Made by a program: the position numbers and the translations under genes. Shown piece by piece: positions 12,501-23,424 of a stretch of 64,000 nt of DNA (the first letter of the stretch is position 1; each line of letters begins with the position of its first letter). The notes beneath the pieces are model-generated. The model saw only the letters and a program-made list of their open reading frames with translations. It searched no databases and was not told the origin of the DNA. The stretch is from Gamsiella multidivaricata (Eukaryota > Mortierellomycota > Mortierellomycetes > Mortierellales > Mortierellaceae), in NCBI RefSeq assembly GCF_025024155.1, contig NW_026251711.1:682001-746000 (forward strand), written 5' to 3'.

Positions 12501-13852
12501 TCCAGGTATCTGTCCCTCTTGCTCCTTACATCCAGCAGCTGACGGGCATTGTTGGCGGTATCACTGGCGGTAACTCTACGATCCCAGGCGGTGCCTCTGC
12601 TTTCAGCATCAGCCAGCTCGACATCAGTGCCACGGGACCTAACGATCTCTCGGTCGCAGTTGGTGCTGCGATTGGTGGTCTTGGGTCCAAGATCTCGGTC
12701 GAGATGCCCTACGTTGGACTCCAGATCTCGGCCAGTGGCAATGGTCTTGTTTACCCGACCATCAACAACTTTCAGCTCCAGAATGGAAAGGTCTCGCTTA
12801 CCTTGGCGTTACCATTCCAGCCCGCAGCCCGCAACATTATCGCTGGTCTCTCGACCCCTGTCAGTCAGCTCATGTTCACGACTGTTGGCACGGTCCCTGG
12901 CTCAATTGTGGCGAACAGCATCAAGTTTGGCGCATCATCCAACCAGGCATTTGACATTGCTTCCAAGATTGGTCTCGAGATCCAGTTGAACTCGGTTTTC
13001 CAGGCGGCCCAGGCCTACATTAATGCCCACAACCCACTACATATTAATGACATGAACACGGTGCTGACAACCAGCGGTATCCAGGCTACTTTGGCCCTGC
13101 CTGGAATCCCATTGGGGTCGATACCACTTAAGATGAATTTCCCGATCTCGCTCTCAGGTTACTATCAAAGCAAGGCCTTTATTGCTATCCAAGTTACCGG
13201 TATGTCCTTGACTCAGTCGCCTTGGTCCCTTGGCGCAGGCATCACGGTCATCCAGCCTGCATTCGGCACGGCCATGAACGGTATTCTGCCTAATGCCCTC
13301 GAATGGAAGAACGCCCTCCAAGATGTCACCCTCGGTGGCGTCACTTTGGGCGAATTCACCGCTCTCCAGGGCTTGACGATTACGCCGCCGGCGGTGACTT
13401 TGTGGTCACCGATCACCGTCCCTCTGGGTCAGCTCAAGCCGCACTTAATTCCTCTGGGTATGGACTTTGCAGCGTCGTTCGTGAACCAGGGACCCCTGCA
13501 GGTGGACGTGGGCGCGATTGACATTATGATCAAGCAGGGTCCTAACACCAACGTTTTGGAGATCCAGAACTTGGGCGGACCAATCCATCTGAACAACGGC
13601 AAGCAGAACGGCGGCAATAATCAAATTGCACTGAACGCGTCGCTCAAGTTCAACTTCTTGCAGTTCTTCACGATCATTGCTGCGTTGCTGAACCCGAGCC
13701 AAAACTTCCAGTTTGTGTTTTCGATGAAGACGTCGAGTGGACAGCCGATGCCGTGGTTGCAGGATGCGTTGAACAGCGTTCCTGCTACGCTCTTTAACAA
13801 CCTGCTGCCAATCCTGGCGCATGCTCTCCAGAACGTCAAATTTGGAATTTAG
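6510..13852 (+). CDS. Giant secreted/vacuolar protein of tandem LEA/WHy-like repeats
   Basis: Three exons: 6510(or 6543)-7506, 7598-8731 and 8838-13852, joining in frame to about 2,370-2,381 aa. Intron 1 carries a perfect TACTAAC branch site at 7568. The Met at 6543 (MRSLLAMIGVAGLAVIGSTF) gives a clean hydrophobic signal peptide or anchor ending near ANA; the Met at 6510 adds 11 polar residues. The body is many modules of about 110-190 aa. Each has a 'DLN(S/T)PQ-IGIDA' strand, then 'KN(V/I)TLPA-IKLNYVG', then 'ISG-FGGS---F-LQG---P'. This alternating beta pattern is that of LEA-2/WHy-like domains of the DUF3712/Tag1 type. Many N-x-S/T sequons fit the secretory route. There is no obvious C-terminal membrane anchor. 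Role unknown; a vacuolar-lumen or wall/surface structural role is inference. The DUF3712/Tag1 link is from memory. Confidence 0.85.
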
Positions 13853-14451
13853 AGACGAGGACTATACGGTAGCCCAGGACGCGTGTAATGAATACTGTAG
13901 AAAAAAAAAAAGAAAAAAAAAGCTATTATTCAGCTTATAATATATTTTGCATTTTAATGTCGATCTGGACTCGCAAAATGATGCTGTTGAATATGTACGG
14001 AGTTGGATCCTGGATGCGATGAACTAGTGATGTGAGCAAGTGGCACTTTTTTGTCAACTATGGAATTTTTTGTTGGACAAAGGACGATACGATAATTGAC
14101 AAGAAAAGCCCACTCGCTCATATCACTACGATGAACCACAGCGCTCACTTGGGGGGAAATGAATCCGTTTTCAAAGACCAATAGAGATGGGAGATTTCTA
14201 AAGCAAGACAAAAAAAAAAAAATCTCCGTCAGGATATCTTCCCAGGGTGCTCTTACACCCAAAATATCGATTCTTGTGGAGCGCACGACTGCATTGATTT
14301 TCTGATCGGGAAGCATTGGCGTTTCATTCTCGCACGTGTAGGTATCAAAGATTTTCCCTGGTTCGCCCAATGCAAACCCTCCCCCCTTTTGACCAAGCAA
14401 AATTTACGAGCACCGCAGCCATTTGTCCAATGGCGCTTTTCCTTTTTCACC

Positions 14452-14484
<33 letters not shown>
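14452..14484. repeat. (GA)n microsatellite
   Basis: About 33 bp of GA dinucleotides with one interruption, in non-coding DNA between the giant repeat-protein gene and the phosphate transporter. Confidence 0.8.
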
Positions 14485-15198
14485 TCTATGCTCTTCTTCA
14501 TGTATAGTCTATGACGTTCCTTTATTTGCATGTATCACAGCCTTTTTCGTGAGCAAAATAGGAGTGGGAGAGAGATGGAGCTAGCTGGCTCGTGTGCAGG
14601 TCGTGTGGATGCCCTGATTTGGTCGCATAGGTGCTCCACGCATCCATTTCTGATGGATGTTGGCGACTAGGAAGTAGGTTAGTTAGTTGCTAGATATCTC
14701 TTCTCGATACGTGTACCGCTAGTGGCAGGTGTAGATGGAGAGCTATTCTTTTTCAAACACAGTATGACAGCTTGCTGTATCATGTCAGCAGTCGTGGGTG
14801 GACCAAGAACACATTGTACATGGATTGCTAGCCTGGCAGGGCACGATGGCCTGGATTGAGCAAGCGAGACCACTCAAAGAGGGACACAATTGCTGGTGGT
14901 CGGTAACGACTGCCCAAACGGAGGAGGTGAGTGGAACCCGATCGGGTTTCTAGGTCCGTTTGGTTTCTCTGAATAGGAGGGTGAGTCCTAAGCTTGGACG
15001 TGTCGGTAGCAAAGCAGCTCCAGTTCGATATATCTTGGTATATTTGGATGAGAGTCCGCAAATCGGTTTTTTTTTATGTTTTGGAACATCGAGAAGGGCT
15101 GGACCATCCAGTGGAAAACGAGATTTGCTTTTAGGTTTGGCTGCAGAAGGGGGCGATCGTGGCCAAACCGTTCAACACGCTCTTTGGGTATAGACGCT

Positions 15199-15410
15199 CA
15201 TTGGCTGCAGCCACCCACACGTGCGGTTGTCCATTGGCTGCAGGGGTCGCACGCCCCTCGGCCCTGATTGGCGGGCGGTGGAGTTCGCAAGAGATATCGT
15301 TTGCCTCCCGCGTAGTCTAGGTCGCGTGTGGGTGGCACAGACGGCCGAAAAAGCGAAAAAGACAACTTGCGATCTGCCACCCAGGGTCCCCGGCCGTATA
15401 AATACCGTGT
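15199..15410 (+). promoter_or_regulatory. Phosphate-transporter promoter with CACGTG, three ATTGG boxes and a TATA box
   Basis: Seen directly: CATTGGCTGCAG occurs twice (15199-15210 and 15232-15243) and brackets a palindromic CACGTG at 15218-15223. A third ATTGG lies at 15267-15271, and TATAAATA lies just downstream of CGGCCG near 15397. CACGTG is the core site of Pho4/NUC-1-type bHLH phosphate regulators, and ATTGG is the inverted CCAAT box bound by Hap complexes. Regulation by phosphate starvation is inferred from these sites plus the downstream gene. Confidence 0.6.
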
Positions 15411-15572
15411 GGTCCCCCCCTCTCTCTTCATGCTCCTCACTACTCTCTCAAGCAGTCTTCTCCTCTCTCTCACATCTTGCTCGCTCTACCTCTAGCAAGG
15501 CCATCCTCGCTCGCTTTCTTTGGCACTTATACCTCCACTCATCTCCACTCGCCATCCCTCCCCCTTGCTACA

Positions 15573-17177
15573 ATGTCTGGATCCTCCATCCCCATTGAAA
15601 AGAATGTCGATCTCGACTCCCCCGAGACCGGCTCCCTCGACCAGGTCCAGCCCAAGGTTGGTCTGGCCAACCTGGAGGAGCAGCAGTCCTGGAACTGGTT
15701 CACCATCCGCACCCTCATCACCTCCGGAACCGGCTTCTTCACTGACGCCTACGATGTCTTCATCATCAATCTGATCGTCCCCATGCTCGGCTATGTCTAC
15801 TTCAAGGAATCCAATGGACACATCCCCACCGGCACCGAGGGTGCCCTCAAGGGTATGGCCTCCTTCGGTACCCTCGTCGGCCAGCTTGTCTTTGGTTATC
15901 TCGGTGACGCCTACGGTCGTCAAAAGATCTACGGTCTTGAGCTCATGATCATCATCCTCGGAACCTTCTGCTGTGCCATGGTCGGGTCCAACGCCAAGGG
16001 TGCCGATGTCATCTCGTACCTCACTTTCTGGCGCTTCATTCTCGGAATCGGTATCGGTGGTGATTACCCCATGTCTGCCACTGTCACCTCGGAGTGGGCC
16101 TCTGCCGGTCGTCGCGGTCAGCTCATGTCGATCATCTTCTCCATGCAGGGTATCGGTAACATGATGGCTTCCGTCGTCACCCTCATCGTCCTCGCCTGCT
16201 TCAAGACTGCCATCATCAACGACGTCGATAACCTCGATATTGTCTGGCGTATTTGCGTTGGTGTCGGATGCATCCCAGCCGTCTCTACCATCTACCTCCG
16301 TCTGACCATGCCCGAGTCCCCCCGTTATGCCATGGATGTCGAGAACGATGTCGAGAAGGCCAACCAGGCTGTCGCCCACGCCACTTCCAACAACGTTGAG
16401 ACTGCCGCCTCTGCCGATGAGGTCCTTGCTCAGCAGAGCGCCGTCGCCGAGGCCAAGGCCAACCGTAACCACAACCGCGCCTTCATTGAGTACTTTTCTC
16501 GCTGGGAGAACCTTAAGATCTTGATCGGTACCTCGACCACCTGGTTCTTGCTCGACATTGCCTTCTACGGTATCTCGCTCAACCAGTCCTATGTCCTCAA
16601 TGCCATGGGCTTCGTCGGTGATGGCACTGTCTTTGATAACCTTTGGAGAACCACCCTCGGCAATTTGACCGTCTCCCTCCTCGGTTTCGTCCCCGGCTAC
16701 TGGTTCACTGTCTTCCTGATCGAGAAGATGGGTCGCAAGCGCATCCAGTTCATGGGTTTCGGCATGTTGACCATCCTCTTCATCATCTTGTCCACCGCCT
16801 TCCACCAGCTCAAGTCTATTGTCCCTCTCTTCGTTGCCGTCTTCACCTTGGCCCAGTTCTTCTTCAACTTTGGACCCAACACCACCACCTTTGTCGTCCC
16901 CGGTGAGGTTTTCCCCACCCGTGTTCGCGCCACCGCCCACGGTATCTCTGCCGCCTCCGGCAAGCTCGGTGCCATCTTGGCCACTTTCCTGTTCAACAAG
17001 CTTGCAGAGATCGGTGGCGCGCCCGGCGAGCATGCTTTCTTGCCCGAGTTGCTTGGTATCTTTGCCGCTATCATGGCTCTCGGTTTCCTGTGTACCTTCC
17101 TCATCCCCGAGACCAAGGGCATGTCCTTGGAGGAGATTGAGCAGCGTGGCGCTATCCAGTCAGGGGCGTCTGCTTAA
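15573..17177 (+). CDS. PHO84: PHO84-type high-affinity inorganic phosphate:H+ symporter (MFS)
   Basis: Plasma-membrane uptake of inorganic phosphate with protons. Intronless, 534 aa, within the family's usual range. The start (MSGSSIPIEK) follows a pyrimidine-rich leader with CAATG context. Family hallmarks are visible: GTGFFTDAYDVFIINL in TM1, the GIGGDYPMSATVTSEW signature (about residue 165), PESPRY before the central hydrophilic loop (about 250-310), WFLLDIAFYG in TM7, and GPNTTTFVVPGEVFPTRVRATAHG in the C-terminal bundle. Twelve hydrophobic segments fit an MFS fold. Codon use is strongly C-biased at third positions compared with neighbours (GTC, CTC, ATC), which suggests high expression. 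The promoter has a CACGTG box. Assignment to the Pi:H+ symporter family is firm; the symbol marks the nearest yeast family name. Confidence 0.93.
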   Translation: MSGSSIPIEKNVDLDSPETGSLDQVQPKVGLANLEEQQSWNWFTIRTLITSGTGFFTDAYDVFIINLIVPMLGYVYFKESNGHIPTGTEGALKGMASFGTLVGQLVFGYLGDAYGRQKIYGLELMIIILGTFCCAMVGSNAKGADVISYLTFWRFILGIGIGGDYPMSATVTSEWASAGRRGQLMSIIFSMQGIGNMMASVVTLIVLACFKTAIINDVDNLDIVWRICVGVGCIPAVSTIYLRLTMPESPRYAMDVENDVEKANQAVAHATSNNVETAASADEVLAQQSAVAEAKANRNHNRAFIEYFSRWENLKILIGTSTTWFLLDIAFYGISLNQSYVLNAMGFVGDGTVFDNLWRTTLGNLTVSLLGFVPGYWFTVFLIEKMGRKRIQFMGFGMLTILFIILSTAFHQLKSIVPLFVAVFTLAQFFFNFGPNTTTFVVPGEVFPTRVRATAHGISAASGKLGAILATFLFNKLAEIGGAPGEHAFLPELLGIFAAIMALGFLCTFLIPETKGMSLEEIEQRGAIQSGASA

Positions 17178-17858
17178 AAAATCGATAACCAACAAACCAA
17201 CACAACACTTTTTTTTTTTACCTAGCAAAAGGTTGTACATATATCCCCCATACCAAGTAATCTATAGAGTCTAGCAGCTCAAACCCGATCAGCATTGTAT
17301 TATTATCGCTATTAAAAAATACCAAAGAACCATACACACTCGTCTGATCCTCCTCTTACCATCACATTTGTATTGATACCAATGACCGAAAAAAAAAAAA
17401 GAAAAAAAGAAAAAAAGGCGTTTGAACCGTTGAGTCTTTGGTAATTTTGCTCCGAAGAGGTCAATCTGATATACACGTTCGTTCTTGACGATAAAGAAAA
17501 AAAAGAAAAAGAAAAAAAGAACGCAATACCGAATGACTACACCTCTCCAATTGACGGCCTTGGACTCCAGCATTATTGATCAATATATGTCGTTGCGCGC
17601 TTGCTATTCAAACGCGCAAACATTGACCCGCACATCCAATAAAGAATGATATTCAATTACAAGATGCTCAATTAAGGAGGGTTACGCCTCCAGATGACGT
17701 ATACAAGGACTGTTTGAGCCTTGCGCGTCGCTCTCTCAAAGGGCAGCTTTGCCCTGTCCTCCACCGCACTCCCTACATTCGCACTTCGACCATTCCATTC
17801 ACACAAACCACCCACAACACATACATCCGCTAACCCGGCATACTTAAACTACGGCACC
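17178..17858. other. Intergenic region between the phosphate transporter and RPT1
   Basis: A-rich tracts at about 17388-17417 and 17498-17520; no coding signal on either strand. The 3' part is the RPT1 promoter, with CA-rich sequence just before the start codon. Confidence 0.5.
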
Positions 17859-19745
<1,887 letters not shown>

Positions 19746-19891
19746 GATCGAGCAACGCAGCTGTTAGAGTCCATACAGATTACAGAATGAATAAACATGT
19801 ACAAATGGTATAAAAAAAGTGCCTTGTTCAATGATGAGTATGGACTTTTCTCTCCCGTCCACCGGGAACTATATGCATCATGTGTCTTCGT

Positions 19892-20443
19892 CTACAACTT
19901 GAACCCAGAATGGATCGCAGCGACACCAAAGGTCAAGTCCTCATATCCCTGACCCATGACGGTGAATCCAGCATCCTTGACCATCTTTGCAAACTCCTTC
20001 TGTGGGGGGAACTTGCGGATGGACTCGACCAGGTACTGATACGAATCCCTGTCATTGGCAACGATCTGGCCAATGGTAGGGATCACATCGAAAGAGAACA
20101 CATCGTAGACCCTATTGTACACAAGATACGCAGTCAGTACTGGTGAGTATTGATAGAAAGCACTTCCCTCCTTCCCTCTTAGGAATAAAACGAAGAGGAC
20201 ATTTACTTGGAAATCACAGGGTTCTCGACTTTGCTGAATTCGAGGCACATGAAGCGTCCACCGGGCTTGAGGACTCTGTAGGCCTCCTTGAGAGCACGAT
20301 CGATGTGTGTGACATTACGGATCCCGAAGGCGATCGTGTAGGCGTCCATAGAGTTGTCTGGGATGTGCTCCAAGTTCTCTGCATTACCCTCCATAAACGA
20401 CACTTGTGAGGCTACGCAGAGATCATAGGGCGATAGAAAAGGT

Positions 20444-20477
<34 letters not shown>

Positions 20478-21265
20478 CGCTTAGTTGAAGTTAATCCCGG
20501 TAGGGGGGTCGTTTCCAACGATTATACTGTTCAGAACGTACTGTTATGATAAGGTGTCTTTGCGAAGCGCTCCTTGCCGACTTCCAGCATGTTGGGGTTG
20601 ATATCAAAGACGGTGACCTGAGCAGTGTTGTCGCCGTGGGTTTCCTTGCAGTAGTCCAGGAAGCGCATAGCGATATCGCCTGTATCATATGAGCAAACAG
20701 ATAAAAATCCGGGTTTAGAATCATGCAGAGAGAAAAGTACGCAATTTGGATCGATATGTTGATAAACAGCAAAGTGGTATATGACGTCCTTACCGGTGCC
20801 TCCAGCGACATCCAGTAATTTGGTTCCAGGGGTGGGGGCCAGTGTGCGCATGAAATGGTCTTTCCAGAGACGATGGACACCACCGCTCATGGCGTCGTTC
20901 ATGATATCGTACTTTGAAGCGACGTTAGCAAACACTTGTCTGACTATTGAGGTGATCAATGTCCCCGCGCGTTTCTGTTAGTCTGGTTATCTAAGGCTCT
21001 GGTCTGGAAGTGAGGGATACAAGTGCAAGTCGCTGTCCGTACCAAGGGCTTCTTTCATGTTCTCAGGGACGTTCTGGAAGCCGAAATGCGTCTGTGTCTC
21101 AGCTGAGGTCTGGTTGCTGGTGTTGCTGGTGTTGCTACCGTTGCTGGCGGGAGTGTGTTGGTGGAGGACCTTGGTCATGGTTGAGAAGCCAGCGGTCCTA
21201 GAGGGCGCGACCGAGGCGACGGTGCGCCTTGCCAAAAGCTGCTTTAATGCTGTCCTGCTTGCCAT
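19892..21265 (-). CDS. COQ5: COQ5, 2-methoxy-6-polyprenyl-1,4-benzoquinol methylase
   Basis: Mitochondrial class I SAM-dependent C-methyltransferase of ubiquinone synthesis. Five exons: 21265-21043, 20943-20794, 20679-20542, 20402-20207 and 20111-19892, giving 308 aa (yeast Coq5 about 307). The N-terminus is Arg/Ser/Ala-rich without acids ([16 protein letters not shown]), a typical mitochondrial presequence. Motifs: [21 protein letters not shown] motif [11 protein letters not shown] (spliced across intron 2), VFDINPNML, the UbiE/COQ5 signature ([17 protein letters not shown]) and [15 protein letters not shown]. The C-terminus ends [13 protein letters not shown] and AIHSGFKL. Intron 3 holds a 29-T tract (20449-20477). 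Tail-to-tail with RPT1 (about 146 bp). Confidence 0.96.
20449..20477. repeat. Poly-T tract (29 nt) inside COQ5 intron 3
   Basis: Homopolymer on the plus strand, so poly-A in the COQ5 pre-mRNA. Its length is polymerase- and assembly-sensitive. Confidence 0.85.
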
Positions 21266-21568
21266 TGCTTCTCAAACAGTGAATGAGGTGTGCGTGTTTG
21301 GTTTAGGAGAAAGGTTTGGCGGTAGACAGGGTATTATATTGAGCGTCGAACACAGGGGCAAGCAAGGCCACTCGGAAGAATCATGGCTGTGCAAGCCACT
21401 CTAACAACAAATTGCAGGCCGCCTGAACATGAACCTGAACTTTGATCCGCCTGGTTCTCCGCTCTGGGCGATATGCCTAGTTCATTTTCGTTTTATTCAT
21501 CTTCAATGATAATGTACAAATACTGTTGTGGATTACAAGTTCGTAGAGGTGGTGCCGACGGCGCAAGA

Positions 21569-23310
21569 TTAATGGGTTGTCTTTTCTTTTTGATCATAGC
21601 TCGTCCGGAGCTGGCCACAGGCACCCATCACATCCAATCCTCGAGGCCAACGGATCGTAGCAGGTACGCCCATGTTCTCGACGATCCGGGAGAATCCAAT
21701 AATGTGGTCTCGTGGAGAGCTGGTGTATGGGCTTCCAGGCCATGGGTTGAACGGGATCAAGTTGACGTGCGAGGGAATATCCTTCAACATTTCTGCCAAT
21801 GCTCTCGCTTCCTGGAAACTGTCGTTCACGTCTTTGAGCATTACATATCTAGTTGAATAAACAGTAGTTTAATAAGATTTTCCTCGATCTGTGGGCTATA
21901 ACTTCAATTGTGCATTGTCCCAACTTACTCAAATGTAATCCTTTGACTGTCGCGGTTGCAGCTCTGCATCGCCCTTGCATAATCCGCGCATGCGTTCATA
22001 AGAGCACGAATCGGGAAGGTCCTAGAGAAATATCCAATTGCGGCAATGCGTGATGAGTGTCCTGGCATTTCAACAGCTCAAAATGTAGCGCTTATTCTTA
22101 TTCCAGTCGCTTTCCTGTACCTGTTAATTGGTACGATCTCATCCCTAAGGCGATCATTCGTGGCATGTAGTGAGATGGCGAGACCAATTCCATCAAGTTC
22201 TGCAAGCTTCGGTAGTGCAGTGGCGACTCCGGAGGTTGACACTGTGATCTTGCTCTTTGGCAGCCCAATCCCGTCCTTGTCCGTCAGAATCTCGATTGCC
22301 TGCCTGACATTTCTGGGTTCCATAATGGAAGAAAAGAAAGGAGAGAAAAAAAATAATCTGTCGTGAGTGGGATCCTAAAGAGTTGAGGAAACAGCAAGTA
22401 GTTAAACATGTTCGGTATTTTACCTCCAATTGTAGAATGGTTCTCCTTGACCCATGAAAACGATGTTGTTGACATTGCGCTGAGCATTTTTGACCAGAGG
22501 TAAGTCGCCGTAGTCTTTAGCGGGAATCATGTATTGGCCGACAATTTCCCCCGCTGTCAGGTTGCGTAAAAGTTTTTGAGTTCCTGTATGGCAAAACGTG
22601 CACGCCAGCGAGCAGCCCACCTGACTGCTGATACACTGAGTCCCTCTTGAGCCATTCATGGGGATGAAAACAGATTCAACCATGGCTTTTGGGTCCTGAA
22701 ATCCCACCAGCAGCTTCCTAGTCCCGTCCGTAGGCGAGACATGGTCCGACTATAAATTTTAAAGAAACGATAGATGGTGAGCATATCTCGGCCGTTAGCG
22801 ACCAAGCTGATTGATGACAAGCCCGTACACTTTATTGGCGATGCCTACCACGATCCTTCCGTAGTCGATGGTGTACTTTTCTTTGAGCTCATCCCTGATA
22901 GCCATGGGGACATTGAGCATGTCGTCTATTGATGTAACCCCTCTCTGATAAAGAAATCGCCAGATCTGCGATGCCGTATAAGACTTCACACCAGGGATCG
23001 TCGTCAGCTCGTCCTTGAGTTGCTGCAAACTAAGTCCAATGAGGTTCTTCTTGTCCCAATCCCGAGTAGACGAAGGTGTGGACTGGGTCAAGTCCAGTCG
23101 TGGACTAACGGATACCGGCTTGTTCCTGTGGCTAGTCGAGTCAAACGTCCGAGGTCTCCTGAGAGCCGCTGTGGTTACTGTGCGGACAGAGACCGCTTTC
23201 TCAAAAGGGCTGCGACATAGCGTCCTTGGCGAGGAAATCCTGTTAAACGACTGTACAGTAATATGCGAGTGGGAGCATGTCCATCGCTTCCAGATCGAGC
23301 AAGACGACAT
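21569..23310 (-). CDS. RlmN-type dual-specificity rRNA/tRNA (adenine-C2) methyltransferase, probably mitochondrial
   Basis: Radical-SAM enzyme family that makes m2A2503 in 23S rRNA and m2A37 in tRNA in bacteria. Five exons: 23310-22831, 22749-22424, 22312-22121, 22021-21929 and 21848-21569, about 456 aa. The exon-1 donor (22831) is the least certain. The N-terminus after Met 23310 is rich in Ser/Arg and poor in acids, fitting mitochondrial import. Conserved blocks: [27 protein letters not shown] (the C-x3-C-x2-C cluster plus the upstream Cys), [66 protein letters not shown] and GACGQL, which contains the Cys equivalent to the methyl-carrying C355 of E. coli RlmN. Essential residues appear intact. 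An organellar target is inference. The promoter is shared with THP3. Confidence 0.92.
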
Positions 23311-23424
23311 TAGCGAAGAGGGTTGATGTAGGTGCCTGAGAAGAGTTGGTGGCAACAAGTCCGAAGTCTTTTTTTTTTTATTCTTTTCTGTAAATAAATA
23401 TCCAGTCACCAATTTACCCCCACA

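Larger units (their letters stand above)
13853..15572. other. Intergenic region and PHO84-type promoter
   Basis: Contains the 3' flank of the giant gene (A-rich 13899-13922), a GA microsatellite at 14452-14484 and, from about 15190, the promoter of the phosphate transporter. No coding signal is seen between 13853 and 15190. Confidence 0.6.

Noticed and set aside
15492..17033. 513-codon minus-strand open frame opposite the phosphate transporter
   Set aside because: Asp/Glu/Gly-rich translation is the antisense of C-ending codons in the transporter; a composition artefact.
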